This document shows positions 54,004 to 61,936 of a DNA stretch of 64,000 nt, one piece after another (position 1 is the stretch's first letter; each line of letters starts with the position of its first letter). The stretch covers positions 1,674,001-1,738,000 of the forward strand of contig OZ248348.1 in the NCBI GenBank assembly GCA_965234545.1, in the 5' to 3' direction. Position numbers and translations under genes: made by a program. The notes under the pieces are model-generated. The model saw only the letters and a list, made by a program, of their open reading frames with translations, ran no database searches and was not told the origin of the DNA. This DNA is from Methylotenera sp965234545. Its GTDB lineage: Bacteria; Pseudomonadota; Gammaproteobacteria; Burkholderiales; Methylophilaceae.

Positions 54004-55098
54004 ATGGTACAAGCGTCACCTAATCATTTTTCTGGCTTAGAGCACCTCGCCACAGCGATTATCTTGCTGAACGCAGACAACCGCGTGGTTTACATCAACC
54101 CGGGCGCCGAGATTACCTTCGCCTTTAGCGCCACGCACGTGACCGGCATGTTAATCAACGACGTGTTTCCCAATTGCGAAATATTGATGCTGGCAGTTAA
54201 AAATGCCACGCAACAACAAAGCCCGTTTCGTGAGCACGAATTTGCCATCAGTACGCACAGGCAATTGTCCTTTGCCGTCACCTGCACGGTCACGCCGATA
54301 GACACGCCGGATGCCTGCTTGATTTTAGAGTTTCAACAAATGGATGCGCAATTGCGTATCGCCCGTGAAGAACGCATGTTGATACAACAGCAAGCCAACG
54401 CCGAACTGTTGCGCAACCTGGCCCATGAAATACGCAACCCACTGGGCGGCTTACGCGGCGCCGCGCAACTGCTGGAGCACGAACTGCCTTCGCCCAGCTT
54501 GCGCGAATACACGCAAGTGATCATCAAGGAAGCCGATCGCTTGCAATCCTTGATGGATAGATTACTCATTCCGCACCGCGCGCCCAAATACCAGCCGACC
54601 AACATCCACGAGGTCATAGAGCGCGTGCGCAGCTTGTTGATGGCCGAATCGTCCAAAGGTTTGTTGATTAAACGCGATTACGATTTAAGCTTGCCTGAAC
54701 TCATCGGTGACCGAGAAAAACTCATACAAGCCGTGCTCAACATCGCTCGTAACGCCGTGCAAGCCATGCAAGGGCAAAACACGCCGGACAGCCAACTCAC
54801 CTTTAGAACCCGCGCGGAGCGACAAGTGACTTTAGCGCGCAAGCGTTATCGAGTGGCGATTAAATTAGAGATTATTGATAACGGCCCCGGCATTCCCAGC
54901 GACATCCGCGAACGCATCTTTTACCCCTTGGTATCGGGAAGCGAAGGCGGCACGGGCTTGGGCTTAACCTTGGCGCAAACCTTCATCACCCAGCACCACG
55001 GCATGATTGAGTGCGAAAGCAAACCGGGGCTAACACGCTTTACTATATTGCTACCGATAGAAACTTCAGCCATTAAACCAAGCACCATTAAAACGTAA
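54004..55098 (+). CDS. glnL: nitrogen-regulation sensor kinase NtrB
   Basis: A 364-residue histidine kinase that phosphorylates NtrC under nitrogen limitation. An N-terminal PAS domain opens LEHLATAIILLNADNRVVYINPGAE. The phospho-accepting His141 lies in NLAHEIRNPLGG, and the ATPase has NIARNAVQAM, DNGPGIP and GGTGLGLTLAQ. It has no membrane segment, so it is cytosolic. A REP-type repeat separates it from ntrC. Confidence 0.95.
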   Translation: MVQASPNHFSGLEHLATAIILLNADNRVVYINPGAEITFAFSATHVTGMLINDVFPNCEILMLAVKNATQQQSPFREHEFAISTHRQLSFAVTCTVTPIDTPDACLILEFQQMDAQLRIAREERMLIQQQANAELLRNLAHEIRNPLGGLRGAAQLLEHELPSPSLREYTQVIIKEADRLQSLMDRLLIPHRAPKYQPTNIHEVIERVRSLLMAESSKGLLIKRDYDLSLPELIGDREKLIQAVLNIARNAVQAMQGQNTPDSQLTFRTRAERQVTLARKRYRVAIKLEIIDNGPGIPSDIRERIFYPLVSGSEGGTGLGLTLAQTFITQHHGMIECESKPGLTRFTILLPIETSAIKPSTIKT

Positions 55099-55105
55099 CA
55101 TTTGT

Positions 55106-55199
55106 TTCGCGGTCGCCGACCGCTCCTACAGGCAATTGGGGCGAGTTTTGACTTTAAAGTAACATCTCAGATTTTGTAGGAGCGGTCGGTGACCGCGAA
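55106..55199. repeat. REP/REPIN-type inverted repeat between ntrB and ntrC
   Basis: Two 25-base arms (55106-55130 and 55175-55199) are inverted copies with one mismatch, 44 bases apart. Each arm itself contains a GCGGTC-GACCGC hairpin and begins or ends with TGTAGGAGCGG, the sequence type of REP elements mobilised by RAYT transposases. Arm 2 ends 28 bases before the ntrC ATG. No RAYT gene is in the window. Confidence 0.88.
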
Positions 55200-55227
55200 G
55201 TGCCCAATTTTATATAGTGAGAACCGC

Positions 55228-56616
55228 ATGAAACCAATTTGGATTATTGACGACGATAAATCGATACGCTGGGTCTTTGAAAAAGCCCTGTCACGCACCG
55301 ACCTGGAATTTAAAACCTTTTCTTCGGTAGCCGAGGCGCTTAACGCCCTAGAACACGAGCAGCCGCAAGTGGTGGTCAGTGACATCCGCATGCCCAATGG
55401 CTCGGGTTTGGATTTTTTGTCGGCAATCAAACAAAAATACCCGGATATCCCGGTCATCATCATGACCGCCTACTCCGACTTAGAAAGCGCCGTGGCGGCG
55501 TTTCAAGGTGGTGCATTTGAGTATTTAGCCAAACCGTTTGATGTCGACCAAGCCATGGACGTGATTAAACGCGCCGTGGAAGAAAGCACGCGCCAATTCA
55601 CCGAGGCTGTGGTGGAAGAAGACACGCCGGAAATCATAGGCCAAGCACCGGCCATGCAAGAGGTTTTTAGGGCCATAGGCCGCTTAAGTCGCTCGCATGC
55701 TACTGTGCTTATAAACGGTGAATCAGGCAGCGGTAAAGAGCTGGTTGCGCGCGCCTTACACCGGCACAGCCCACGTGGCGACAAACCTTTTATTGCCATC
55801 AACACGGCTGCCATTCCCAAAGACTTACTCGAATCCGAATTGTTTGGCCACGAACGTGGCGCGTTTACCGGCGCGCAAGCGGCCAGACGCGGTCGCTTTG
55901 AACAAGCCGATACCGGCACGCTATTTTTAGACGAGATAGGCGACATGCCGGCCGATTTGCAAACGCGTTTATTGCGCGTTTTGAGCGACGGCCAGTTTTA
56001 CCGCATAGGCGGTCACCAACCCATCAAAGTGAACGTACGCATTATTGCCGCCACCCACCAAGACTTAGAAGAACGCGTCAAACTCGGGCTGTTCCGCGAA
56101 GATTTGTTTCATCGCCTTAATGTCATTCGCCTTCGCTTACCGGCCTTGCGCGAACGCCGTGAAGACATTCCCTTATTGATCAAGCATTTCTTGCAACACA
56201 GCGCCACTGAATTGGGAGTGGAAGCCAAGCAACCCTCCGCAGCCGCCTTGCAATACTTGAGTGCGGTGAATTGGAGCGGTAACGTGCGTCAATTGGAAAA
56301 TGTATGCCATTGGCTGACCGTGATGGCGCCTGGGCAAAACATAGACATCGCCGATTTGCCGCCCGAACTTAAAGAAGACAGCAGCAAATCCAGTGCCGCC
56401 GTATCTTGGCAAGAAGGCTTGGCCAGCGAAGTGATGGATGCGCTCAGCCGTGGCGAGCAGAACGTATTGGAAACGCGCACACAAATATTTGAACGCATTT
56501 TAATAGAGAAAGCGCTCGAACACACCCGCGGCCGCCGCATAGAAGCGGCCAATCAATTGGGCATGGGGCGCAACACCCTCACGCGGAAGATTCAAGAATT
56601 GGGGATAGAGGAATAG
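55228..56616 (+). CDS. glnG: nitrogen-regulation response regulator NtrC
   Basis: A 462-residue sigma-54 activator. The receiver carries the phospho-Asp52 in VVVSDIRMPNG and WIIDDDKS acidic residues. The AAA+ domain has Walker A GESGSGKELVARALHRHSP, the sigma-54 loop GAFTGAQ and LFLDEIGDMP. A Fis-type helix-turn-helix ends it (RRIEAANQLGMGRNTLTRKIQ). It should bind the sites before glnA. An upstream GTG at 55189 lies in the repeat, and ATG 55228 matches homologues. Confidence 0.96.
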   Translation: MKPIWIIDDDKSIRWVFEKALSRTDLEFKTFSSVAEALNALEHEQPQVVVSDIRMPNGSGLDFLSAIKQKYPDIPVIIMTAYSDLESAVAAFQGGAFEYLAKPFDVDQAMDVIKRAVEESTRQFTEAVVEEDTPEIIGQAPAMQEVFRAIGRLSRSHATVLINGESGSGKELVARALHRHSPRGDKPFIAINTAAIPKDLLESELFGHERGAFTGAQAARRGRFEQADTGTLFLDEIGDMPADLQTRLLRVLSDGQFYRIGGHQPIKVNVRIIAATHQDLEERVKLGLFREDLFHRLNVIRLRLPALRERREDIPLLIKHFLQHSATELGVEAKQPSAAALQYLSAVNWSGNVRQLENVCHWLTVMAPGQNIDIADLPPELKEDSSKSSAAVSWQEGLASEVMDALSRGEQNVLETRTQIFERILIEKALEHTRGRRIEAANQLGMGRNTLTRKIQELGIEE

Positions 56617-56655
56617 TTAATCGCTTAGGCTAGCAGGGGAGCATAACTAAGCTCA

Positions 56656-56934
56656 TTAGCGCTTTATATCGCGATAAAAGTTTTCCTGCGAAGTGACGGC
56701 TTCCAAATAAACCAAACATAAGCTGTCGTTACTGGTGTAGCCAAGCAAATACAACTGATTTTGACTGTAAAACTTATACACCAACAAATTAGCCAAATCG
56801 CCTTTTTTGCCTTCCCCTATGGATGGCTTGTCTGCTATTTTAGCAACCGCGGCATCCACGTCATCAGCAACATTATCGTGTAATTTTTTGTATTGCCGAC
56901 TAAACCGTTTTTTCTGAAGAACGGCGTAGGCCAT
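56656..56934 (-). CDS. RelE/ParE-family toxin
   Basis: A 92-residue type II toxin: KKRFSRQYKKLHDNVADDVDAAVAKIADKP then GEGKKGDLANLLVYKFYSQNQLYLLGYTSN. The core is RelE/StbE-like. Its ATG directly follows the antitoxin TAG. The target is unknown. Confidence 0.75.
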   Translation of the reverse strand: MAYAVLQKKRFSRQYKKLHDNVADDVDAAVAKIADKPSIGEGKKGDLANLLVYKFYSQNQLYLLGYTSNDSLCLVYLEAVTSQENFYRDIKR

Positions 56935-57162
56935 CTAGTTTAAGGGATTGCGTGGGGTAAATGGCAGAGCATTTTCTAGTGGTTCCGCCATGGCAATAAG
57001 GGACTCAGCGATAAAATCAATCGGCAGGTCTGGGTTATCCAATGCAGCCCGGCCAACCTTAGCCCAAAATTCAATTTGCCCAGCTATCGTTCTATGCTCG
57101 GCCTTGGCTTGATCCCGCGCTGAAAGGTATAAATCATCTTCTATGCGTACCGGCATGCCCAT
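56935..57162 (-). CDS. ParD-like antitoxin
   Basis: A 75-residue protein of ParD-like antitoxin type: MGMPVRIEDDLYLSARDQAKAEHRTIAGQIEFWAKVGRAAL is a ribbon-helix-helix-like start. The ATG at 57162 has GGAG five bases upstream. A frame from a GTG at 57168 would add two residues. It precedes the toxin with no gap. Confidence 0.72.
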   Translation of the reverse strand: MGMPVRIEDDLYLSARDQAKAEHRTIAGQIEFWAKVGRAALDNPDLPIDFIAESLIAMAEPLENALPFTPRNPLN

Positions 57163-57248
57163 AATCACTCCAATTAAACTTTGCTACAAAAGTAGCTGAA
57201 TTATAGGCTACACAATTTTGCTTAGCAATAGTTGTTAAAAACTGCCTC

Positions 57249-57497
57249 TTATTTACAGGTAAATATCATTTCACGATGGACGCCACTTTTATCCCCATTT
57301 TGGTCTGCAACTTCGTAGCCGTTAGGGCAGGTTCTTTTAGCTTTTCTATGGCAACTACCCCAATCTTCAGCCAAACCACTGCATGTGGTTTTATAGGTTT
57401 TTGCTTTCCCGTACGGAATTACCGGCTGTTCTTGGAAGTTGCTCATTGATGAGCAAGACGTCAACAATACGATGCAAGCGACTAATAATTTATTCAT
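57249..57497 (-). CDS. small lipoprotein of unknown function
   Basis: An 82-residue protein with a lipoprotein signal MNKLLVACIVLLTSC. The mature part contains four more cysteines (CSGLAEDWGSCHRKAKRTCPNGYEV...FTCK), which may form two disulfides. ATG 57497 has GAGG five bases upstream, so the nine-residue upstream extension is not used. No function recognised. Confidence 0.7.
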   Translation of the reverse strand: MNKLLVACIVLLTSCSSMSNFQEQPVIPYGKAKTYKTTCSGLAEDWGSCHRKAKRTCPNGYEVADQNGDKSGVHREMIFTCK

Positions 57498-57522
57498 GGA
57501 AACCTCAATTTCGTTTAAACAC

Positions 57523-57551
57523 AAAAAACGGCAACCGAAGTTGCCGTTTTT
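57523..57551 (-). terminator. terminator of the porin gene
   Basis: Read on the minus strand: AAAAACGGCAAC, a TTCG tetraloop, GTTGCCGTTTTTT. It is about 60 bases after the porin stop and also T-rich in the other direction. Confidence 0.88.
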
Positions 57552-57613
57552 ATTTATTACGCTAAGCTTAATATTAAGCTTCTAAACTACAGCAGACGAA
57601 GTCTGCGGTAATC

Positions 57614-58813
57614 CTAGAAGAATAAGATCGCGCCCGCTGACAAGATGTCAGATTTGTTGTTTGCACCAGCTTGGTTTGTAGCTTTTACTTCTGAGTACTC
57701 AGCCACCAAGTTTAGGTGTTTAGTCAATGGATGGTAAGCACCCACAGTAATCATTTCATTTTTTGAAACTAATGTAGCGTTAGTTTCGCCAGCTGCTAAA
57801 TCAAGATTGCTTTCACCCCAGCTTGCTGCTACTTTCGTGCCTACGCCTGGAACTGTGAATGAACCTTGAACATAGCCACCGTTAGAATCGCGTCTGTTAC
57901 CGTTAGCTGCAACACCGTCCATCAACCATGCTGTTGTACCAGCGCCTTTAGCATCGTAGTAGTAAGCCACTAAGCCAAAACCAGCCATGTTTACGTTAGC
58001 ACCAACAGCGTACGCTTCTGCTGTGTTTGTTACAGATGCGGTGTAGTCCACTTTTTGTGTTTTACCTTCAACCCAAACTTTACCAGAGACATCACCAGCA
58101 AATGAGTAAGATGCTTTAGCTTCGAATGCTGGTTGAGATTGTGAACCAGATGAGGCTAAGCTAGTGCCTTGGTTTAATGTGTTGATTGGTTGAACAACGC
58201 CTGCTACCGCTTGGAAGCCATTGAAGTTTGGTGTTGTGTAGTTCATTTGACCTTGGAAGTCAGCATACAAGAAGCCTGTACCGATACGGCCTAGCGTTGT
58301 AGTAGTACCACCCGCTGTACCCACAACACCTTGTGAACCCACGCCTAACAATGTTTGGTCAAGTAAAATAGCATCACGGCCGAATTCGCCTAGGTTTTTA
58401 CCTAAAAGAATAGTACCCCATGATTTATCACCGAATGAGATGTAGGCTTGACGATTTTCTGTACCGCCGCCGCCAGCTAGTGAAGTTTTAGAAGATGCAC
58501 CTGGTTGTAAGCTGATAGCAAACTCAACGTCTAAATCGTTTTGACGTGTTTTACCAGTAAAGCCTAACCATGAAGGTAAAAGACCGGTGTTGATGCTTTG
58601 TGCATTGTTGCCTTGAAGCGTACCAGCTGCTGTATTGGCTAAACCACCAGCTACAGTGTTGCTGTCTTTTGATGAGTTGCTGATGTAGTAAGCATTCACG
58701 TTACCACCGATATCGATAGTCCAATCACCAGCTACGATGCCACCAGCTGCTGAAGCACTTGAAGCTGCAGCTAATAAAGCTGAAGCAACTGCTAATTTAA
58801 TTGTGTTATTCAT
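57614..58813 (-). CDS. general porin, Gram-negative (Porin_4 type)
   Basis: A 399-residue outer-membrane beta-barrel. Signal peptide MNNTIKLAVASALLAAASSASA is followed by alternating strands and the terminal Phe of AGAILFF required for barrel insertion. PGxxS-like blocks (ISLQPGASSKTS) and AYISFGDKSWGTILLGKN mark the constriction-loop region typical of betaproteobacterial porins. GGAGAT precedes ATG. The leader holds a strong palindrome (58874). Confidence 0.88.
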   Translation of the reverse strand: MNNTIKLAVASALLAAASSASAAGGIVAGDWTIDIGGNVNAYYISNSSKDSNTVAGGLANTAAGTLQGNNAQSINTGLLPSWLGFTGKTRQNDLDVEFAISLQPGASSKTSLAGGGGTENRQAYISFGDKSWGTILLGKNLGEFGRDAILLDQTLLGVGSQGVVGTAGGTTTTLGRIGTGFLYADFQGQMNYTTPNFNGFQAVAGVVQPINTLNQGTSLASSGSQSQPAFEAKASYSFAGDVSGKVWVEGKTQKVDYTASVTNTAEAYAVGANVNMAGFGLVAYYYDAKGAGTTAWLMDGVAANGNRRDSNGGYVQGSFTVPGVGTKVAASWGESNLDLAAGETNATLVSKNEMITVGAYHPLTKHLNLVAEYSEVKATNQAGANNKSDILSAGAILFF

Positions 58814-58857
58814 ATAAATCTCCTAAAAGTTTATTGCTATGTACTTCTTTAAATAAT

Positions 58858-58895
58858 CTCACCTTATTACGGTGAGGAAGTTTGCAAACTTCCTC
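58858..58895 (-). promoter_or_regulatory. two overlapping hairpins in porin leader
   Basis: CTCACC/GGTGAG (58858-58876) and a perfect 22-base palindrome (58874-58895, half-site GAGGAAGTTTG) share GAG, so only one can form at a time. This could be an attenuator-like switch, a porin operator, or the end of the dgt transcript. Confidence 0.5.
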
Positions 58896-59002
58896 AATAC
58901 CGACTACCCAAGGGCAATCTTTATCGAGAAGGTGAGTCAGTATGCCAAAGCTTTTTGGCTGAAACAACGATTATTTGGTGTTTTTGTAACAAATTGTAGT
59001 AA

Positions 59003-59022
59003 TTGTTGTAAATTTGCAACAA
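59003..59022. promoter_or_regulatory. inverted repeat upstream of porin
   Basis: TTGTTG-N8-CAACAA, with further TTGTnnCAA-like words nearby. It may be an operator of the porin promoter, which could use TTGTTG and TACAAT (minus strand). Confidence 0.35.
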
Positions 59023-59092
59023 AAGTTGGGGCTAACATGCGTAAAAACCTTAGTGGGAGCGGGCTACCACCGTGTATGGCCACATTTCAAAT

Positions 59093-60217
59093 TTACAAAT
59101 ATTCTTCCACCGTAAACAATTTACGGTGCTCGCGGATGGCGAATCGGTCCGTCATGCCGGCAATGTAATCGGCCACTGCGCGGGCTTTATCTACTTCGGC
59201 ATAGGCTTGAAATTCATCGGGCAACAAACCGACATTGTCAAAAAATACGCTAAAGAGCTCGCGCACGATGCGCGTGGCTTTGGCGCTCATGCGATTGACT
59301 TTGTAATGGTGGTAGAGGTTTTTGCGTAAAAACTGCTTGAGCTTTTTGTTTTGCTCGGCAATCTCGCTGCTAAAGCCTATGAGCTGCGGCAGTGCGCGTA
59401 TGTCATTAATGCTGTTAGGTTGATGTTTGGCAATGGCCGCCTCACTGGTGGTGCATAAGTCCACCACCAAGGTATTAATCATGCGGCGCACGGTTTCATG
59501 AATTAAGCGCTTTTGTTCCAGCTTGGGGTACTTGGCTTTAACCAGGCTTAAGTTATTGGCAAACAAATCCACTTGCTCCAATTGCTCCAAGGTGATTAAA
59601 CCGGAACGCAAGCCGTCGTCGATGTCGTGGTTGTTGTAAGCGATTTCATCGGCATAGTTGGTCAACTGCGCCTCTAGGCTGGGGCTGGTTTTATCCAGGA
59701 AGCGCTGACCGACATCGCCCAACAGCTTGGCGTTGTTTAGGCTGCAGTGTTTGAGTATGCCTTCGCGCACTTCAAAGGTGAGGTTTAAGCCATCAAAGTC
59801 GGCGTAGCGTAATTCCAATTTCTCCACCACGCGCAAAGACTGCAAGTTGTGTTCAAAGCCGCCGTAGTCGCGCATGCAATCATTGAGCGCATCTTGGCCG
59901 GCATGGCCAAACGGCGTGTGGCCTAAGTCGTGAGCGAGCGCAATCGCTTCAGTGAGGTCTTCGTGCAAATGCAAAGTGCGGGCAATGCCGCGGGCCATTT
60001 GCGCCACTTCTAGGCTGTGGGTTAAACGCGTGCGAAACAAATCGCCTTCGTGATTAACGAACACCTGGGTTTTGTATTCCAAGCGGCGAAAGGCGGTGGA
60101 ATGGATGATGCGGTCGCGGTCGCGCTGAAAATCGTTGCGCGTGTTGGACGCCGGCTCGGCTACGTGACGGCCCAAGGATTGTTCCGGCTTAGCGGCGTAA
60201 GGGGCGAGGTTCATCAT
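59093..60217 (-). CDS. dgt: deoxyguanosinetriphosphate triphosphohydrolase-like protein
   Basis: A 374-residue HD-domain phosphohydrolase acting on dGTP or other dNTPs. Metal-binding HD motif is in LAHDLGHTPFGHAG, and the first His in FRTRLTHSLEVAQMARGI. NEYADEI-type helix reads LTNYADEIAYNNHDIDDGL. The ATG at 60217 overlaps the aroB stop by one base. A second ATG follows at once. It ends the aroK-aroB-dgt operon. Confidence 0.93.
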   Translation of the reverse strand: MMNLAPYAAKPEQSLGRHVAEPASNTRNDFQRDRDRIIHSTAFRRLEYKTQVFVNHEGDLFRTRLTHSLEVAQMARGIARTLHLHEDLTEAIALAHDLGHTPFGHAGQDALNDCMRDYGGFEHNLQSLRVVEKLELRYADFDGLNLTFEVREGILKHCSLNNAKLLGDVGQRFLDKTSPSLEAQLTNYADEIAYNNHDIDDGLRSGLITLEQLEQVDLFANNLSLVKAKYPKLEQKRLIHETVRRMINTLVVDLCTTSEAAIAKHQPNSINDIRALPQLIGFSSEIAEQNKKLKQFLRKNLYHHYKVNRMSAKATRIVRELFSVFFDNVGLLPDEFQAYAEVDKARAVADYIAGMTDRFAIREHRKLFTVEEYL

Positions 60218-61293
60218 CAATACGCACTCAAGCAATCATTGAGCTTGTTCGCATCGTAATCACTGGTAATCACGGCACGGCCTATGCCTTGCTGCAAGAC
60301 CAAACGGATTTTGCCGTTTTCTACTTTTTTATCCAAGCCCATTAAGTCCAGGTATTTGGCTGCACCCAATTTAGGTGGGTCTAAAGGCAAGTTAGCCGCC
60401 AACAAGCTATGTTTAATGCGGGCCACCTCGGCAGCACTTAACCAAGCCATGCGCTGCGACAAATCGGCGGCCATCATGGTGCCGGCCGCCACCGCTTCCC
60501 CGTGCAGCCACACGCCGTAACCCATGGCGTTTTCTATGGCGTGGCCAAAAGTGTGGCCTAAATTAAGCAGGGCGCGTTCGCCTTGCTCGTGTTCGTCTTT
60601 GGCCACCACGTCTGCCTTGTTTTGGCAGGAGCGGTAAATGGCTTCGCTCAAAACGGCTTCGTCCAACTGCATGAGCTTGGCCATGTGGCGCTCTAACCAA
60701 TCAAAAAATTGTGCATCGCGGATTAAGCCGTATTTGATGACTTCCGCTACGCCGGCAGAAAACTCACGCGGCGGCAAAGTTTGCAAGGTGTCGATGTCGG
60801 CCAACACCACTTGCGGTTGGTAGAACGCCCCTATCATGTTTTTACCCAAGGGGTGATTGATGCCGGTTTTACCGCCCACCGACGAATCCACTTGCGATAA
60901 CAATGTTGTAGGGATCTGAATAAACGGCACGCCGCGCAAATAGGTGGCCGCCGCGTAGCCGGTTAAGTCGCCGATAACGCCGCCACCTAAAGCGATTAAG
61001 GTGGTGCTGCGCTCGCAACGGTTTTGCAGCAAGGCGTCGTATATGGTGTTGAGGGTGTCGCTGTTTTTGTAGGCCTCGCCATCGGGCAAAATAATGGGGA
61101 TGACTTGCACGCCTTCGGCTTGCAAGGTGTCGGTCAAGGTAGCCAAATACAGCGGCGCAACCGTGGTGTTGGTGACGATCGCCACGTGCTTGCGCTTTAA
61201 GTGCGGCAAAATCAGGCTGGCATCGGTCAGTAAGCCACGGCCTATGTGTATCGGGTAACTGCGCTTAGCTAGCGCGACATTGAGTGTTTGCAT
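60217..61293 (-). CDS. aroB: 3-dehydroquinate synthase
   Basis: The 358-residue NAD-dependent enzyme for the second step of the shikimate pathway. Motifs are LGGGVIGDLTGYAAATYLRGVPFIQIPT, DSSVGGKTGINHPLGKN, the metal ligands in GVAEVIKYG and LLNLGHTFGHAIE, and LHGEAVAAGT. It is the housekeeping copy. The divergent copy is at 28245. aroK lies 10 bases upstream. Confidence 0.97.
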   Translation of the reverse strand: MQTLNVALAKRSYPIHIGRGLLTDASLILPHLKRKHVAIVTNTTVAPLYLATLTDTLQAEGVQVIPIILPDGEAYKNSDTLNTIYDALLQNRCERSTTLIALGGGVIGDLTGYAAATYLRGVPFIQIPTTLLSQVDSSVGGKTGINHPLGKNMIGAFYQPQVVLADIDTLQTLPPREFSAGVAEVIKYGLIRDAQFFDWLERHMAKLMQLDEAVLSEAIYRSCQNKADVVAKDEHEQGERALLNLGHTFGHAIENAMGYGVWLHGEAVAAGTMMAADLSQRMAWLSAAEVARIKHSLLAANLPLDPPKLGAAKYLDLMGLDKKVENGKIRLVLQQGIGRAVITSDYDANKLNDCLSAY

Positions 61294-61303
61294 GTGGAAT
61301 CGC

Positions 61304-61837
61304 TTAAGTTTTATTCGGGGGCGTTGCTTTAATTAATTGTTCAATTTGCTGGCAAATTTCCAATGCCGATTGCACGCCGGTGTCCACAATGAAATCGGCC
61401 ATTTCGGTGTAAATGGGGTGACGAACCTGATGCAATTGCTCTATTTTATTTTTGATGTTGCCACCTTGCAACAGCGGCCTGGTTTTATCGTTGCGGGTGC
61501 GGTGCCAGAGGTCATGCACGTTAGCACGCAAATAAATAACCGTGCCGTGTTTCTTTAGCATGTCACGATTCTCGGGCGCCAACACCGCGCCGCCCCCGGT
61601 GGCCATGACGATGTTGTTCAATTCGCACAAGCTTTGTATGGCGGCCGTTTCGCGTTTACGAAAGCCCGCTTCGCCTTCCAGCTCAAATATCAAGGGGATT
61701 TTAACGCCGGTTTTGCGTTCCACTTCGTGATCAGAATCGTGAAAATCCATGCCCAATTGCTTAGCAATCAAGCGGCCTATGGTGGTTTTACCCGCACCCA
61801 TCAAGCCTACAAAGAAAATGTTTTTCAAATCCGCCAC
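61304..61837 (-). CDS. aroK: shikimate kinase
   Basis: A 177-residue P-loop kinase (GLMGAGKTTIGR), with the shikimate-binding DHEVERKTG and the GGGAV loop in MATGGGAVLAPE. The GTG at 61837 is given. A TTG at 61828 has AGGTGG five bases upstream and may be the true start, giving MKNIFFVG. Confidence 0.95.
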   Translation of the reverse strand: MADLKNIFFVGLMGAGKTTIGRLIAKQLGMDFHDSDHEVERKTGVKIPLIFELEGEAGFRKRETAAIQSLCELNNIVMATGGGAVLAPENRDMLKKHGTVIYLRANVHDLWHRTRNDKTRPLLQGGNIKNKIEQLHQVRHPIYTEMADFIVDTGVQSALEICQQIEQLIKATPPNKT

Positions 61838-61936
61838 CTAAGTTTATCGCACTAAAAAATGCCTAAGGTCTAACCAAACGGCATTTTATGACAAACTGCG
61901 CACGCTGTCAGATTTTCTAGTGCTCTGCCAACCCCC

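Noticed and set aside
59041..59070. Degenerate REP copy (GTGGGAGCGGGCTACCACC)
   Set aside because: Resemblance to the repeat at 55106 is weak and no symmetrical stem is supported.
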